The notes under the pieces were generated by a model. That model made no database searches, had not been told where the DNA came from, and saw only the letters and a list, made by a program, of their open reading frames with translations. This document shows, one piece after another, positions 16,389 through 26,152 of a DNA stretch of 64,000 nt. The stretch is from Flavobacterium glycines (GTDB taxonomy: Bacteria; Bacteroidota; Bacteroidia; Flavobacteriales; Flavobacteriaceae), in NCBI RefSeq assembly GCF_900100165.1, contig NZ_FNEO01000001.1, positions 1,116,001-1,180,000 on the forward strand, in the 5' to 3' direction. The position numbers and the translations under genes were made by a program. The first letter of the stretch is position 1; the number at the start of each line of letters is the position of its first letter.

Positions 16389-16440
16389 TTTTTGCATATT
16401 AATTAATAAAATTTACTTTTAGATTATAATAAAAATAAAA

Positions 16441-17199
16441 ATGAAAGACATAAAAATACAAGTAAATGATTTGTCATTGTATTACGGTGAAAAGAAAGCG
16501 TTAAAAGAAATTACAATGCAGGTACCGGCTAATAAAGTGACGGCATTAATTGGTCCTTCAGGTTGTGGTAAATCGACTTTTTTAAGATGTATTAACCGAA
16601 TGAACGATTTGATTCCGAGTGTTTCTATAACAGGTCAGATGCTTGTGGAAGGAGTTGATATCTACGATAAAAATGTTGATGTAGTAAACATCAGAAAAAA
16701 GATCGGGATGGTTTTTCAAAAATCAAACCCTTTCCCGAAATCTATTTACGAGAATGTAGCTTATGGCTCGAGAATTAATGGGATTAACGATAAAAATACC
16801 CTAGACGAAATTGTTGAAACTTCATTGCGTCAGGCAGCTATCTGGGATGAATTAAAAGACAGATTAGGAGATTCTGCTTTAGGGCTTTCCGGTGGACAAC
16901 AACAACGTTTGTGTATTGCCAGAACATTGGCAGTAAGTCCGGATATTATTTTGATGGATGAGCCTGCAAGTGCGCTGGATCCAATTTCTACTTCAAAAAT
17001 TGAAGAATTAGTTCACGAATTGAAAGAGCAATATACAATTATTATTGTAACTCATAATATGCAGCAAGCTGCCAGAACCAGTGATCATACCGCTTTCTTT
17101 TACATGGGTGAATTGATAGAAATGGGTAAAACAAACGAAATTTTCACTAAGCCTGAAAAAAAACAAACAGAGGATTATATCACAGGTAGATTTGGATAA
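16441..17199 (+). CDS. pstB: Phosphate ABC transporter ATPase PstB
   Basis: 252 residues, the usual PstB length. Walker [10 protein letters not shown] (38-46), Q loop in VFQKSNPFP, signature LSGGQQQR (149-156), Walker B IILMDEP (169-175), D loop SALD and the switch histidine in [10 protein letters not shown]. It powers phosphate import through PstCA and, with PhoU, is part of the signalling complex that keeps PhoR quiet when phosphate is plentiful. It lies in the pstC-pstA-pstB-phoU operon. Confidence 0.95.
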   Translation: MKDIKIQVNDLSLYYGEKKALKEITMQVPANKVTALIGPSGCGKSTFLRCINRMNDLIPSVSITGQMLVEGVDIYDKNVDVVNIRKKIGMVFQKSNPFPKSIYENVAYGSRINGINDKNTLDEIVETSLRQAAIWDELKDRLGDSALGLSGGQQQRLCIARTLAVSPDIILMDEPASALDPISTSKIEELVHELKEQYTIIIVTHNMQQAARTSDHTAFFYMGELIEMGKTNEIFTKPEKKQTEDYITGRFG

Positions 17200-17270
17200 A
17201 ATTATTTAATATCATTAATTGACTTTGAGATATTCATTAATTTTAATCTTAATATTTAAAAAAGAATAGA

Positions 17271-17933
17271 ATGACACACTTTGAAATAGAATTAGATAAA
17301 CTTAAAAATGTTATTCAAAAAATCGGTGCTTTGGCCGAAAATCAAGTGAGTGAAGCCGTGAAAACTTTACTTTTAGAATCGGCGGCAGAAGGGAAAGAAG
17401 TAAAGAAAGTTGAAAGTAAAATTGATAAATTAGATGTCAAGATTGATGAAATTTGTCAAAGAATTTTTGCTTTACAGCAACCTGTTGCTTCTGATTTAAG
17501 ATTTATCATGGCCTCTATGCAAATAAGCAATGAGATAGAAAGAATTGGTGACTTAGCAATTAGCATCATTAAGAAAACCAAAAACATCAAGGAAAAGCAT
17601 GATTTAATCAGTAAGTTTGAAATCGGAGAGATTGCAAGAGAGGTTGAAATTGTTGTGTTAAAAACAAATGAAAGTTTTTTAACAAGAGACTCTGAAATTA
17701 TTTCTACTATCTTTTCGTTAAATAATGCTATTAAAACGAGAGTTGACGATGTTATTGCAGCTATTATTGGTGAAATGAAGGCAAATTCTAAAGTAGTTGT
17801 GTCAGGTACAAATCTTGTTTTAGTTTTGAAGCATTTAGAGCGTATTTCTGAACACTGTAGCAATATTGCTGAATCAGTATATTTTATGGTTAATGCTAAA
17901 ATTATTAAGCATGAAAAGTTTGAGGATTTGTAA
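17271..17933 (+). CDS. phoU: Phosphate signalling regulator PhoU
   Basis: 220 residues forming two three-helix PhoU repeats. Metal-binding-type motifs are seen once per repeat: NEIERIGDLAISI at about 84-96 and KHLERISEHCSNIAES at about 187-202. PhoU links the state of PstSCAB to PhoR and prevents activation of the Pho regulon under phosphate excess. It is the last gene of the pst operon, 71 bp after pstB, and is followed by a strong terminator. Confidence 0.93.
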   Translation: MTHFEIELDKLKNVIQKIGALAENQVSEAVKTLLLESAAEGKEVKKVESKIDKLDVKIDEICQRIFALQQPVASDLRFIMASMQISNEIERIGDLAISIIKKTKNIKEKHDLISKFEIGEIAREVEIVVLKTNESFLTRDSEIISTIFSLNNAIKTRVDDVIAAIIGEMKANSKVVVSGTNLVLVLKHLERISEHCSNIAESVYFMVNAKIIKHEKFEDL

Positions 17934-17954
17934 TTCTTAAGTTTTTACTTTATC

Positions 17955-17998
17955 AAAAAAGCCAGGTTTTTCAATATGAAAAACCTGGCTTTTTTATT
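17955..17998 (+). terminator. Terminator of the pst-phoU operon
   Basis: An 18-bp perfect stem (AAAAAAGCCAGGTTTTTC and its complement) with a 5-nt loop, T-rich on both strands. It marks the right border of the phosphate island and may also stop the converging gene. Confidence 0.9.
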
Positions 17999-18081
17999 TT
18001 TTTTAGGTTGACTAATGATTTCTGTACTATTTTTATCATTTAGTTTATAGTAATTTTTGTTTATGCTCAATAAGTGTTTGT

Positions 18082-19146
18082 TTAATAAAAAACATTAAAA
18101 ATTTCAGTCCAGTTGATGTTGGATTTTATTTCTGAAAGTCCTTTGTAATTATCGATTTCACTTAGATTTTCAATACAAAAATCATCCTGAGATGCAAAAG
18201 GAACAAGACCTTCTTTTTTTAGTTTTTTGGCTAAGTATAATTGTTCGTATTGACCGGGAGTAGGGATAAAGAAGGCTTTTTTGTTCAGTTTGGCTAAATC
18301 CATAATCGAGGTATATCCCGAACGGCAAAGAATAATGTCGCTTTCGTTTAGAGCTTGTTCCAGCTGACGGCTGTGCATGAAATTGTAAAAAGTAATGTTG
18401 TCCAGTTGTTCCTTTTTTTGTTCTTTTTCTATAATTCCCTTTATAAAAAGTACTTTCCCATTATAGTTCAGAATCTCTTTTTTAAGTTTTTCTTCCAGCA
18501 TGCCACGTTGTGGTTCAGGTCCTGAAAGAAGAATCATTAAGTCGTATTTTTTTTCTGTTTTTTTATAATGCATGCGACTTAATGGACCAATGTATTTGAT
18601 GTTTAAATCAGGGTTTTTCAAATGACTTAATTCGCCGGCTAAATTTATCTCTCCTTCATTGTCCGGAATCCAGCATTCGGTATATTTTCTAATGATATTT
18701 TGATGTAAAATACTGCTTAACCAGGTGGTATTCCCGGTTAGTACATTGAGTTGATGTGTAATAAATACCGAAGGTACTTTTTTACTAAAAACTCCAAGTC
18801 TGTTATCGGAAATAATGCCGTCGATATCGTATTTCTTAATCCATTTTTTGATTAATTTTTTCTCCTCCAAAATAGCTTCAATCATTTTTGGACAATTTTT
18901 CAAAAGTTTCCATTTAAAATATTTGCCGTTTTTGGCATATTCTATTTGGTAAGAAGGCAGTTCGAGAAATTTTAAATAGGGAAATTCTTTTTTTAATAAA
19001 TCTAAAGCAATGCCATCTGAAGCAACAATTGGGATGAAATTATTCTCCTGTAAGGCTTTAATGATAGGAATACAACGGGTAGCATGTCCTAGGCCCCAGT
19101 TTAACGGAGCTACCAGGATGGTTTTGCTTGGTGTATTTAAATTCAT
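18082..19146 (-). CDS. MurG-like GT-B glycosyltransferase
   Basis: 354 residues with two Rossmann-like halves. The N-terminal GLGHATRCIPII loop (about 18-29) and the C-terminal CRSGYTSIMDLAKLNKKAFF plus PTPGQYEQLYLAKKL match the acceptor and nucleotide-sugar binding loops of MurG/GT28-type transferases. No signal or membrane helix. It probably transfers a sugar from a UDP-sugar to a lipid or other acceptor at the inner face of the membrane; the actual substrate is unknown. It stands alone, convergent with phoU, so nothing ties it to phosphate use. Confidence 0.75.
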   Translation of the reverse strand: MNLNTPSKTILVAPLNWGLGHATRCIPIIKALQENNFIPIVASDGIALDLLKKEFPYLKFLELPSYQIEYAKNGKYFKWKLLKNCPKMIEAILEEKKLIKKWIKKYDIDGIISDNRLGVFSKKVPSVFITHQLNVLTGNTTWLSSILHQNIIRKYTECWIPDNEGEINLAGELSHLKNPDLNIKYIGPLSRMHYKKTEKKYDLMILLSGPEPQRGMLEEKLKKEILNYNGKVLFIKGIIEKEQKKEQLDNITFYNFMHSRQLEQALNESDIILCRSGYTSIMDLAKLNKKAFFIPTPGQYEQLYLAKKLKKEGLVPFASQDDFCIENLSEIDNYKGLSEIKSNINWTEIFNVFY

Positions 19147-19240
19147 AGTTTAATCATTTTTGATAAAAATACTTAAACAAAGTTTTTGTAAACAGACTTA
19201 TGAATTATCAAACTATTAAGTTATTATTTCCTGATGTAAT

Positions 19241-19275
19241 AAAAAAGACACTGCTAAATAACAGTGTCTTTTTAG
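19241..19275 (-). terminator. Terminator of the acetyltransferase-aspartate kinase operon
   Basis: AAAAGACACTG pairs with CAGTGTCTTTTT around an 8-nt loop, 20 bp after the aspartate kinase stop on the minus strand. Confidence 0.85.
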
Positions 19276-19294
19276 AAAAGTATAGTAAAAAAGA

Positions 19295-20551
19295 TTAACC
19301 TTCTTTAGTAACAATTTGCATGGTTTCAGTACCTAATTGTTTTAATAATACTGTTTTTCCTTCCACTACAGTCTGAGCGGCAGTATCGTTAAAATGTCTG
19401 ATAGTGTACAAAGTAACATTTTCGTTGTAACCCACTTTGAATTTTTTAGACAAAATAGCAAGCAAGTCTTTAAAGTTACCAAATTTATCTTCAACACATA
19501 CTGAGAAACTGATCGCTGAGTTCTGGATTAAGTTTACCTTAATTTTGAATTCATGGAATAAACCAAAAATTTCACTGATGTTTTCTTCCATAATGAATGA
19601 AAAATCAATGGAAGAAAGTGAAATTAATAATTGCTCTCTTTTTACAATAAAGCAAGGCATGAACGGCTCTAAAGTAGCTCCTTTGCTAACAACAGTTCCT
19701 TTTAATAAAGGATTGATGAATGATTTTACGTGTAAAGGAATTTCCTTTTTTTGTAATGGTTGTAATGTTTTTGGGTGAATAACCGTTGCTCCGTAAAAAG
19801 CCAATTCGATTGCTTCTCTGTAAGATATTTGGTTTAACAAACTTGCGTTTTCAAAATATCTTGGGTCGGCATTCATAACTCCAGGAACGTCTTTCCAGAT
19901 AGTAACGCTTTCGGCATTTAAGCAATAAGCAAAAATAGCGGCAGTATAATCAGAACCTTCACGACCTAAAGTAGTAGTGAAGTTGTTTTCGTCAGAACCT
20001 AAGAATCCCTGAGTGATGTTTAAGCTTTTGGTTTTGATGTTTTTAGAAATATTGCTTTGAGTCAATTCCCAATCCACTTCGGCATCACGGTAGTTGTTGT
20101 TGGTTTTGATATAATTACGAACATCAATCCATTGGGTTTCAATCCCCATGAAATTCATGTAATAACTCAAAACAGTAGTCGAAATAATTTCTCCCATACT
20201 TACAATTTGATCATAAACAAAGTTGTAATTAGGTGATTTATTATGAGCTAAGAAATATTCCAAATCAGAAAAATGTTCATTTACAGCAGCAAAAACAGCG
20301 TGGTTTTCGTCTTCGAATAAATCCAATAAGATTTGGTTGTGGTATTTTTTTATTTCCTGTACCGATGCGTTAAGTTCAGGAGATTTATCAAAATAATTTT
20401 TGATTACTACCTCTAAGGCATTGGTTGTTTTACCCATTGCTGAAACAACTAATAATACATCCTGATAACCTGCTTTTTGTAAAACGTCGTATACGTTTCT
20501 TATTCCGGCAGCATCTTTTACTGATGCTCCACCAAATTTAAATACTCTCAT
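19295..20551 (-). CDS. lysC: Aspartate kinase, monofunctional
   Basis: 418 residues. KFGGASV at 5-11 is the aspartokinase signature, GREGSDYTAAIFAY (about 196-209) contacts substrate and ATP, and the C-terminal third holds ACT-type regulatory sequence (SFSVCVEDKFGNFKDLLAIL). No homoserine dehydrogenase domain is attached. It makes 4-phospho-L-aspartate, the entry to lysine, threonine, methionine and cell-wall diaminopimelate. It lies 12 bp after a GNAT gene in one operon. Which end product inhibits it cannot be read from sequence, so the symbol is provisional. Confidence 0.9.
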   Translation of the reverse strand: MRVFKFGGASVKDAAGIRNVYDVLQKAGYQDVLLVVSAMGKTTNALEVVIKNYFDKSPELNASVQEIKKYHNQILLDLFEDENHAVFAAVNEHFSDLEYFLAHNKSPNYNFVYDQIVSMGEIISTTVLSYYMNFMGIETQWIDVRNYIKTNNNYRDAEVDWELTQSNISKNIKTKSLNITQGFLGSDENNFTTTLGREGSDYTAAIFAYCLNAESVTIWKDVPGVMNADPRYFENASLLNQISYREAIELAFYGATVIHPKTLQPLQKKEIPLHVKSFINPLLKGTVVSKGATLEPFMPCFIVKREQLLISLSSIDFSFIMEENISEIFGLFHEFKIKVNLIQNSAISFSVCVEDKFGNFKDLLAILSKKFKVGYNENVTLYTIRHFNDTAAQTVVEGKTVLLKQLGTETMQIVTKEG

Positions 20552-20563
20552 ATTTTATTTTTT

Positions 20564-21049
20564 CTAATATTGTTTTAATCTGTTTTTAATAAAATCAGCA
20601 ATTCCGGCTTCGTCCATTTGGGTAACATGCCATTCTTTTAATACTTTGGCTCCTGTTTTTTCATAAAAATCAATAGCAGGCGTGTTCCAGTTAAGTACAT
20701 TCCAGTCTATTCTTTTTACGTTGTCTCTTTGAGCTTGTTTGATAATTTCGGAGTATAACGCATAACCCACTCCTTTGCCCCGCATATTGTTTTTTACTAT
20801 CAAATCTTCAAGGTGGATTATTTTTCCTTTCCAGGTTGAATATCGGTAATAATAAAACGCAATTCCTACAATCTCTGAATCTCTCTCGGCAACAAAAACG
20901 TGAAATAATGGTTGGTCTCCAAAACCATCTCTAATTAAATCTTCCGCTGTTACAATAACAGCATCCGGTTCTTTTTCAAATTCCGCCAGCTCCTGAATTA
21001 ATTTAAGAACCGCCTTCATGTCTTCTTTTTTACCTACTCTAATATTCAT
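20564..21049 (-). CDS. GNAT family N-acetyltransferase, diamine acetyltransferase-like
   Basis: 161 residues. Central GNAT core with the acetyl-CoA loop NNMRGKGVGYALYSEI (about 93-108) and the strand LEDLIVKN before it; the WNVLNWNTPAIDFYEKTGA stretch is the common C-terminal part. The FEKEPDAV and YYYRYSTWKGKIIHLEDL segments resemble spermidine/spermine and thialysine acetyltransferases. It likely acetylates a small amine; substrate unproven. It is the first gene of the operon with aspartate kinase, and a -7 element TATATTTG lies about 70 bp upstream. Confidence 0.8.
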   Translation of the reverse strand: MNIRVGKKEDMKAVLKLIQELAEFEKEPDAVIVTAEDLIRDGFGDQPLFHVFVAERDSEIVGIAFYYYRYSTWKGKIIHLEDLIVKNNMRGKGVGYALYSEIIKQAQRDNVKRIDWNVLNWNTPAIDFYEKTGAKVLKEWHVTQMDEAGIADFIKNRLKQY

Positions 21050-21120
21050 AGATTCGTATTTTTTGGTTTAAAATTTGACAATAAGGCTTTCCTGAAATCT
21101 GTTAGACTGCTAATTATTAG

Positions 21121-21128
21121 CAAATATA
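21121..21128 (-). promoter_or_regulatory. -7 element of the acetyltransferase-aspartate kinase operon
   Basis: CAAATATA on the plus strand reads TATATTTG on the minus strand, an exact TAnnTTTG. It faces away from a -7-like GATATTTG at 21180-21187 serving fbp, forming a divergent promoter pair. Confidence 0.6.
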
Positions 21129-21219
21129 CAATACTGCCAAACTAAGTAAGTTTTATTGAATCATTATCACAAAAAAAACGATATTTGTTACCTCAAATAC
21201 AATTATATCGATTTCGTAA

Positions 21220-22230
21220 ATGGAAGAAAGAGCAACTACCTTAGGAGAGTTTATTATTGACAACCAAAAATCATTTCAATATTCATCAGGAGAATTATCC
21301 CGAATAATCAATTCAATACGTCTGGCGGCAAAAGTTGTAAGCTACAAAGTGAACAAAGCAGGATTAGTCGACATAACAGGGGCAGCCGGAGAAACTAATA
21401 TTCAGGGTGAAGACCAACAAAAATTAGATGTTTATGCGAATGAAATTTTTATTCAGACTTTAAAAAATCGTGAAATCGTTTGTGGAATTGCATCGGAAGA
21501 AAATGATGAGTTCATTACGGTAGAGGGGAAAGATAAAAGTCACAAGAATAAATATGTGGTTTTGATGGATCCGTTGGATGGTTCGTCTAATATTGATGTG
21601 AATGTTTCTGTAGGAACGGTTTTTTCGGTTTATCGAAGAGTTACGCCTATAGGAACTCCGGTGACTCTTGAAGATTTTTTACAGCCGGGAACCATGCAGG
21701 TAGCCGCAGGTTATGTAATTTATGGTACATCAACTATGTTAGTTTATACCACAGGGCATGGTGTAAATGGCTTTACTTTAAATCCGGCAATTGGTACTTT
21801 TTATCTGTCGCATCCCGATATGAAATTTGCTCCTGATGGTCATATTTATTCTATTAACGAAGGACATTATTTTCAATTTCCGCAAGGGGTTAAAGATTAT
21901 ATAAAATATTGTCAGGCCGAAGAAGGAGATCGTCCTTATACTTCAAGATATATTGGTAGTTTAGTTTCTGATATTCACAGAAATATGATAAAAGGAGGAA
22001 TTTATATTTATCCTACAAGTTCTAAGGCACCGAAAGGTAAATTAAGATTGCTTTACGAATGTAATCCAATGGCTTTTATTGCTGAACAGGCCGGAGGAAA
22101 AGCATCGGATGGATTTAGACGAATTATGGAAATAAAACCAACAGAATTACACGAGCGCGTTCCGTTTTTCTGTGGAAGTTATAATATGGTTGCTAAGGCT
22201 GAAGAGTTTATGCTGAATGCTGCTAAATAA
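21220..22230 (+). CDS. fbp: Fructose-1,6-bisphosphatase, class I
   Basis: 336 residues, standard for class I. The metal and active-site segment [20 protein letters not shown] (about 116-135) is complete, and later segments [20 protein letters not shown] and [19 protein letters not shown] match the sugar-phosphate binding end. It converts fructose-1,6-bisphosphate to fructose-6-phosphate in gluconeogenesis. Monocistronic, with a near-consensus -7 element at 21180 and a bidirectional terminator. Confidence 0.96.
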   Translation: MEERATTLGEFIIDNQKSFQYSSGELSRIINSIRLAAKVVSYKVNKAGLVDITGAAGETNIQGEDQQKLDVYANEIFIQTLKNREIVCGIASEENDEFITVEGKDKSHKNKYVVLMDPLDGSSNIDVNVSVGTVFSVYRRVTPIGTPVTLEDFLQPGTMQVAAGYVIYGTSTMLVYTTGHGVNGFTLNPAIGTFYLSHPDMKFAPDGHIYSINEGHYFQFPQGVKDYIKYCQAEEGDRPYTSRYIGSLVSDIHRNMIKGGIYIYPTSSKAPKGKLRLLYECNPMAFIAEQAGGKASDGFRRIMEIKPTELHERVPFFCGSYNMVAKAEEFMLNAAK

Positions 22231-22252
22231 TAGTATTCCAAATAACATAAAC

Positions 22253-22284
22253 AAAAAAGCTCTTGAAATTTCAAGAGCTTTTTT
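22253..22284. terminator. Bidirectional terminator between fbp and the TerB-like gene
   Basis: A 32-nt perfect palindrome (AAAAAAGCTCTTGAAA with its complement) serves both converging genes. Confidence 0.88.
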
Positions 22285-22305
22285 GTTTTATTTAATAAGT
22301 AAAAA

Positions 22306-22737
22306 TTACTTGTGCATGTTTTGCATCTCGTAAGCAAAAGTGTCAAAATCTACTTTTTTATCTACTAATGATAAGGCTTTTGCAACAATATGACCAGCAT
22401 TGCTTGGAGTAAAACCTAAACCAATAGCAATTTTCTTTAAAACTATTTCTTGTTTATCTCCTAATTGATGGTCAACATGAACCATTCTGGCTAAATCGTA
22501 TAAACGCTCTAGTCTTTGAGAATATAGATAAGGAGGGTTGATTGGGTTAACTGTTGGGTTTTCTAAAATTTCTTCATATTCTGAAGTTGAAATTTCAAGT
22601 TTTGTAGCTAATTTGTCCAGGAAATTTTTTTCTTCCTTTGAAACAATACCATCAGCTAAGGCAACACGAACAATCGCAGAAAAATGACCTTTATTTCTTT
22701 GTTTAAACTCGCTATCAAATAAATCTGAAAATGACAT
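22306..22737 (-). CDS. TerB-like (tellurite-resistance fold) protein
   Basis: 143 residues from the ATG at 22735-22737. An upstream in-frame ATG at 22773 would add 12 residues, but a perfect -7 element TATATTTG lies at 22760-22767, between the two, so only the downstream start can be on the message. Helical protein with the TerB pattern FSAIVRVALADGIVSKEEKNFLDKLA, acidic residues set to bind metal, and a second helical half. Proteins of this kind are widespread and their function is mostly unknown; tellurite resistance should not be assumed. Confidence 0.75.
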   Translation of the reverse strand: MSFSDLFDSEFKQRNKGHFSAIVRVALADGIVSKEEKNFLDKLATKLEISTSEYEEILENPTVNPINPPYLYSQRLERLYDLARMVHVDHQLGDKQEIVLKKIAIGLGFTPSNAGHIVAKALSLVDKKVDFDTFAYEMQNMHK

Positions 22738-22759
22738 AATAATTGTGTTTTTTATTAGA

Positions 22760-22767
22760 CAAATATA
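22760..22767 (-). promoter_or_regulatory. -7 element that fixes the TerB-like start
   Basis: CAAATATA (TATATTTG on the minus strand) lies 22 bp before the ATG at 22737 and inside the longer reading frame, excluding the start at 22773. Confidence 0.6.
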
Positions 22768-22917
22768 ATTCAATTTTTAAATTATTAATTTTCTTTTGAA
22801 TTTTATTTAATGAGAAATCTAATTTAGAATGAAATTATTCTCAAGGAATTGGCGGATTGAATTGAGGAGTTTCAAAATTAATCGTAAGTTTACATCCCCT
22901 ATCAATTAATAATACCT

Positions 22918-23514
22918 ATGATGTCCCAATTTTTAATCTATTTTCAATTAGGATTAAAACATATTTTAAATATCTATTCCTACGATCATATACTTTTTTT
23001 AATAGCATTGGTAATTCCGCTTTCTTTTAAGGATTGGAAAAGAATTTTGTTATTGATTACTTCATTTACATTAGGACATACTGTGGCTTTGTTGTTAACT
23101 TTATATGGAATTATAGCGGTAAAGGTAACTGTAGTCGAACTGTTGATTCCAATTACAATTTTAATAGTTGCTTTGTTTCATTTGTTTACTGCAGGTAAAT
23201 CAGGTAAAAAGGAAAGTCTTAATTTGGTTTTTTTTATTACGCTTTTCTTCGGAATCATACATGGTTTAGGGTTTTTAAATTATTTCAGAAATATGCATCA
23301 TGGGGCTTCAGTTTCAAAATTATTAGCGATATTAGAATCGTCATTAGGAATTGAAGCAGCTCAGTTAGTTGTTGTTTTAGTTGTTTTGATTTTGTCGTAT
23401 ATAGTGCAAACGGTTTTTAGATTTTCTAAAAGAGATTGGGCATTAGTGATGTCGGCATTTATTATTGGAATAGTTTTGCCAATAATTTTGGGAAATGAAA
23501 TTTGGTTAAGATAG
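22918..23514 (+). CDS. HupE/UreJ-like membrane protein
   Basis: 198 residues with six or so transmembrane helices. The first helices carry the motif GLKHILNIYSYDHILFLIAL, with His residues typical of HupE/UreJ, and later GIIHGLGFLNYF. HupE/UreJ proteins are thought to move nickel or cobalt, but in flavobacteria they occur without hydrogenase or urease genes, and none is seen here. Two ATG codons at 22918 and 22921 are both possible. It starts an apparent three-gene operon with dCMP deaminase and an S41 protease (gaps of 3 and 1 bp). Confidence 0.75.
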   Translation: MMSQFLIYFQLGLKHILNIYSYDHILFLIALVIPLSFKDWKRILLLITSFTLGHTVALLLTLYGIIAVKVTVVELLIPITILIVALFHLFTAGKSGKKESLNLVFFITLFFGIIHGLGFLNYFRNMHHGASVSKLLAILESSLGIEAAQLVVVLVVLILSYIVQTVFRFSKRDWALVMSAFIIGIVLPIILGNEIWLR

Positions 23515-23517
23515 ATT

Positions 23518-23949
23518 ATGGAACAAAAAAAATTAAATAAATACGATAAGGCTTATCTTCGAATTGCCAGGGAATGGGGGCTTTTATCGTATTGTAAACG
23601 CAAACAGGTAGGTGCGATTATTGTAAAAGACCGAATGATTATTTCTGACGGGTATAATGGAACACCTACAGGATTTGATAATTGTTGTGAAGATGAGGAA
23701 GGTTTGACAAGATGGGATGTTTTGCATGCTGAAGCCAATGCGATTCTTAAAGTAGCACGTTCTACGCAGTCCTGCGAAGGAGCAACTTTATATATTACAC
23801 TTTCTCCGTGTAAAGAATGCAGTAAATTAATTCATCAATCAGGGATTAAAAGAGTAGTGTTTCAAAATGGTTATCGCGATGATTCAGGAATTCAATTTTT
23901 AAAAAAAGCCGGGGTAATTGTAGATCATATCCAGGAATTAGAAGATTAA
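23518..23949 (+). CDS. dCMP/cytidine-type deaminase
   Basis: 143 residues. Zinc site HAE (70-72) with the proton-shuttle glutamate, and PCKEC (97-101); SDGYNGTPTGFDNCCED is the insertion typical of dCMP deaminases (ComEB-like). It should turn dCMP to dUMP, feeding dTMP synthesis. It sits 3 bp after the HupE-like gene and 1 bp before the S41 protease gene. dCMP rather than another deoxycytidine compound as substrate is by family. Confidence 0.88.
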   Translation: MEQKKLNKYDKAYLRIAREWGLLSYCKRKQVGAIIVKDRMIISDGYNGTPTGFDNCCEDEEGLTRWDVLHAEANAILKVARSTQSCEGATLYITLSPCKECSKLIHQSGIKRVVFQNGYRDDSGIQFLKKAGVIVDHIQELED

Positions 23950-23950
23950 A

Positions 23951-25525
23951 GTGAAAATAAATTACAAATACCGGCCTATTTATATTAGTATTATCCTGTC
24001 TATTGGAATACTTATAGGTGGTTTTTTGAATTTTTCGAATCAAAATCAATTTTCGGATGTCAATAATTCGAAAGCTAAACTCAATAAATTAATTGATTTT
24101 ATCAATAATGAGTATGTTGATGAGTTGAATACCGATTCTATTGTTAACAGGACTGTAGATAATATTTTGTCACAATTAGATCCGCATTCTGTCTACATTC
24201 CTGCAAGTGAACAAGAAGAGGTTGCTCAAAATATGAAAGGCGATTTCGTGGGTATTGGTGTTCGTTTTTACCTGTATAAAGATACTGTAGCTGTTGTTGA
24301 GTCGATGGCAAATGGTCCTTCTGCTAAAGCAGGAATTAAAGCCGGTGACCGAATTTTATATGCGGATGATGTGAGGTTGTTCGGGCGAAAATTACCAACA
24401 GATTCTTTGTTCTCAAAATTTAAAGGAGCCGAAGGTTCACAGGTGGTTCTTACGGTTTATAGAAAATCAGAAAAGAAAAAAATAAACTTTATCATTAAAA
24501 GAGGGGTTGTTCCTTTGAAAAGTGTTGATGTTGGTTTGATGTTAAATGCGTCAACGGCTTATATTAAAATCAATCGTTTTGCCGAAACTACTTATGAAGA
24601 GTTTAAATCTAATCTGATTCGTTTAAAAAAACATGGGGCTAAAACTCTGGTTATTGATCTTCGTGATAATGGCGGAGGCTATATGGAAGAGGCAATTGAA
24701 ATTGCGGATGAGTTATTGGCTAACAGAAAACTAATTGTATTTACTAAAAACAAAAAAGGAAAAATAGATAAAACCTACGCAACTGAAAGGGGGGATTTTG
24801 AAAGCGGAAATTTATTTGTTTTGATTAATGAAAATACCGCTTCGGCAAGTGAAATTCTGGCTGGTGCAGTTCAGGATAACGATAGAGGGACAATTGTAGG
24901 TCGTCGTTCTTTTGGAAAAGGTCTGGTACAACGCGAAATAGATTTTGATGATGGTTCGGCAGTGCGATTAACAGTTGCGCGTTATTATACGCCTACAGGA
25001 AGGTCAATTCAAAAACCGTATGTAAAAGGGGAGGAGCAATACTTTAAAGAATCCGAAGCGCGATTTAAAAACGGTGAATTGTATGATAAAGAATGTATTG
25101 AAGTAGATGATAGTTTGAAATTTAAAACACCAAAAGGAAAGATTGTTTATGGCGGAGGTGGAATTGTTCCGGATATTTTTGTGCCGCTTGAGTTTGAACA
25201 TGCCGATGAAGCAACTTTGTACTTAATGGAATCCGGAATTGTTGGTAATTTTGTTTTTGAACAATTGGATAAAAAAAGAAATACTTTCAAAGGGCTTTCT
25301 TTTGAGCAATTTTTAAAGAAAATGAATGCTACAGATGAATATTTTAATGTGTTTGATAAGTTTTTATCCAAACATATTCCTGGGATACAGTTAGAAAAGG
25401 GTAAATCTGTTGTGAAAAGACATCTAAATGCTGAATTTGCTAAACAATTGTATGGGGAAAAAGCCTATTATGATATTCTTTTAAAGAATGATGTGATGAT
25501 AAAAACAATTTTGGCAAAAAAATAG
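23951..25525 (+). CDS. S41 family C-terminal processing peptidase
   Basis: 524 residues. Starts with GTG one base after the stop of the dCMP deaminase gene. An N-terminal hydrophobic anchor (about 9-25), a PDZ domain (about 85-170, GDFVGIGVRFY to KKKINFIIKRG) and the S41 catalytic core with NENTASASEILAGAVQDNDR (the nucleophile is the S in SAS) and GRRSFGKGLVQ (general base K). It cleaves periplasmic proteins at their C-termini. Nothing points to a specific substrate. Co-transcription with a nucleotide deaminase appears to be genomic convenience. Confidence 0.9.
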   Translation: MKINYKYRPIYISIILSIGILIGGFLNFSNQNQFSDVNNSKAKLNKLIDFINNEYVDELNTDSIVNRTVDNILSQLDPHSVYIPASEQEEVAQNMKGDFVGIGVRFYLYKDTVAVVESMANGPSAKAGIKAGDRILYADDVRLFGRKLPTDSLFSKFKGAEGSQVVLTVYRKSEKKKINFIIKRGVVPLKSVDVGLMLNASTAYIKINRFAETTYEEFKSNLIRLKKHGAKTLVIDLRDNGGGYMEEAIEIADELLANRKLIVFTKNKKGKIDKTYATERGDFESGNLFVLINENTASASEILAGAVQDNDRGTIVGRRSFGKGLVQREIDFDDGSAVRLTVARYYTPTGRSIQKPYVKGEEQYFKESEARFKNGELYDKECIEVDDSLKFKTPKGKIVYGGGGIVPDIFVPLEFEHADEATLYLMESGIVGNFVFEQLDKKRNTFKGLSFEQFLKKMNATDEYFNVFDKFLSKHIPGIQLEKGKSVVKRHLNAEFAKQLYGEKAYYDILLKNDVMIKTILAKK

Positions 25526-25542
25526 CAATTGTTGGTTTGTTT

Positions 25543-26148
25543 TTATCGGATACTATCGTGTGAATGTGTTTGAATACCATTGTTCCATAAAGTAAGAATG
25601 TCTGTGGCAACAGCTGCGCCACTTCCGGCAGCAATGGCTAATTGGCTTCTCCAGCCTGCTAAAGTTCCAATAACATAAATCCCTTCGGCTACTAAATGGT
25701 CCGTGTTTATTAATTGTATTCGTTGTTTTTCAGGAAGTGCTTTCTGATGCGGAATAACATATTGCATCAATCCTTCTATAGCAAAAGTGTTTGCTGAACC
25801 AATACCTATTACAATGGCTTTTGTTTGGTAGTTGTTTTTATTGGTAATAACAGTAAAGTTGGATGCTTCTCCTTCAATACGAAGTACTTTTTCGTTTTGA
25901 ATTTGTGTAATATGAGGATAGCTTTGGTCTAAATGAGCGATGCTTTCACTTAGTAATTCCGATCCAAGTTTGCCTGCGGGAATTCCATATGCGTTGTTAA
26001 ACAAAGCATCCTGAAGGGAAGAAGATTTTTGGTGTGAAAAGATGCCGATTTTTTTATCGGATACGAATTTTTTGTTTTTGGCAGAACCAAGTACTAAAGC
26101 GCACGACATTCCGGAAACTCCACCTCCAATAATTAAAACGTCAAACAT
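25543..26148 (-). CDS. Short FAD-dependent oxidoreductase lacking a redox CxxC
   Basis: 201 residues. FAD-binding motif GGGVSGMSCAL (about 8-18) and the later segment GIYVIGTLAGWRSQLAIAAGSGAAVATDI (the TrxR-type second FAD contact). In thioredoxin reductases an NADPH domain with CxxC lies between these; here it is missing, so the protein is a single FAD domain of about 200 residues. It cannot act as a thioredoxin reductase. It overlaps nothing but lies 4 bp after a small membrane protein gene, likely its partner. Function unknown. Confidence 0.7.
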   Translation of the reverse strand: MFDVLIIGGGVSGMSCALVLGSAKNKKFVSDKKIGIFSHQKSSSLQDALFNNAYGIPAGKLGSELLSESIAHLDQSYPHITQIQNEKVLRIEGEASNFTVITNKNNYQTKAIVIGIGSANTFAIEGLMQYVIPHQKALPEKQRIQLINTDHLVAEGIYVIGTLAGWRSQLAIAAGSGAAVATDILTLWNNGIQTHSHDSIR

Positions 26149-26152
26149 ATAA

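Noticed and set aside
22306..22773. Longer version of the TerB-like protein starting at 22773
   Set aside because: A perfect -7 element lies between that ATG and the one at 22737, so the first 12 residues would not be transcribed.
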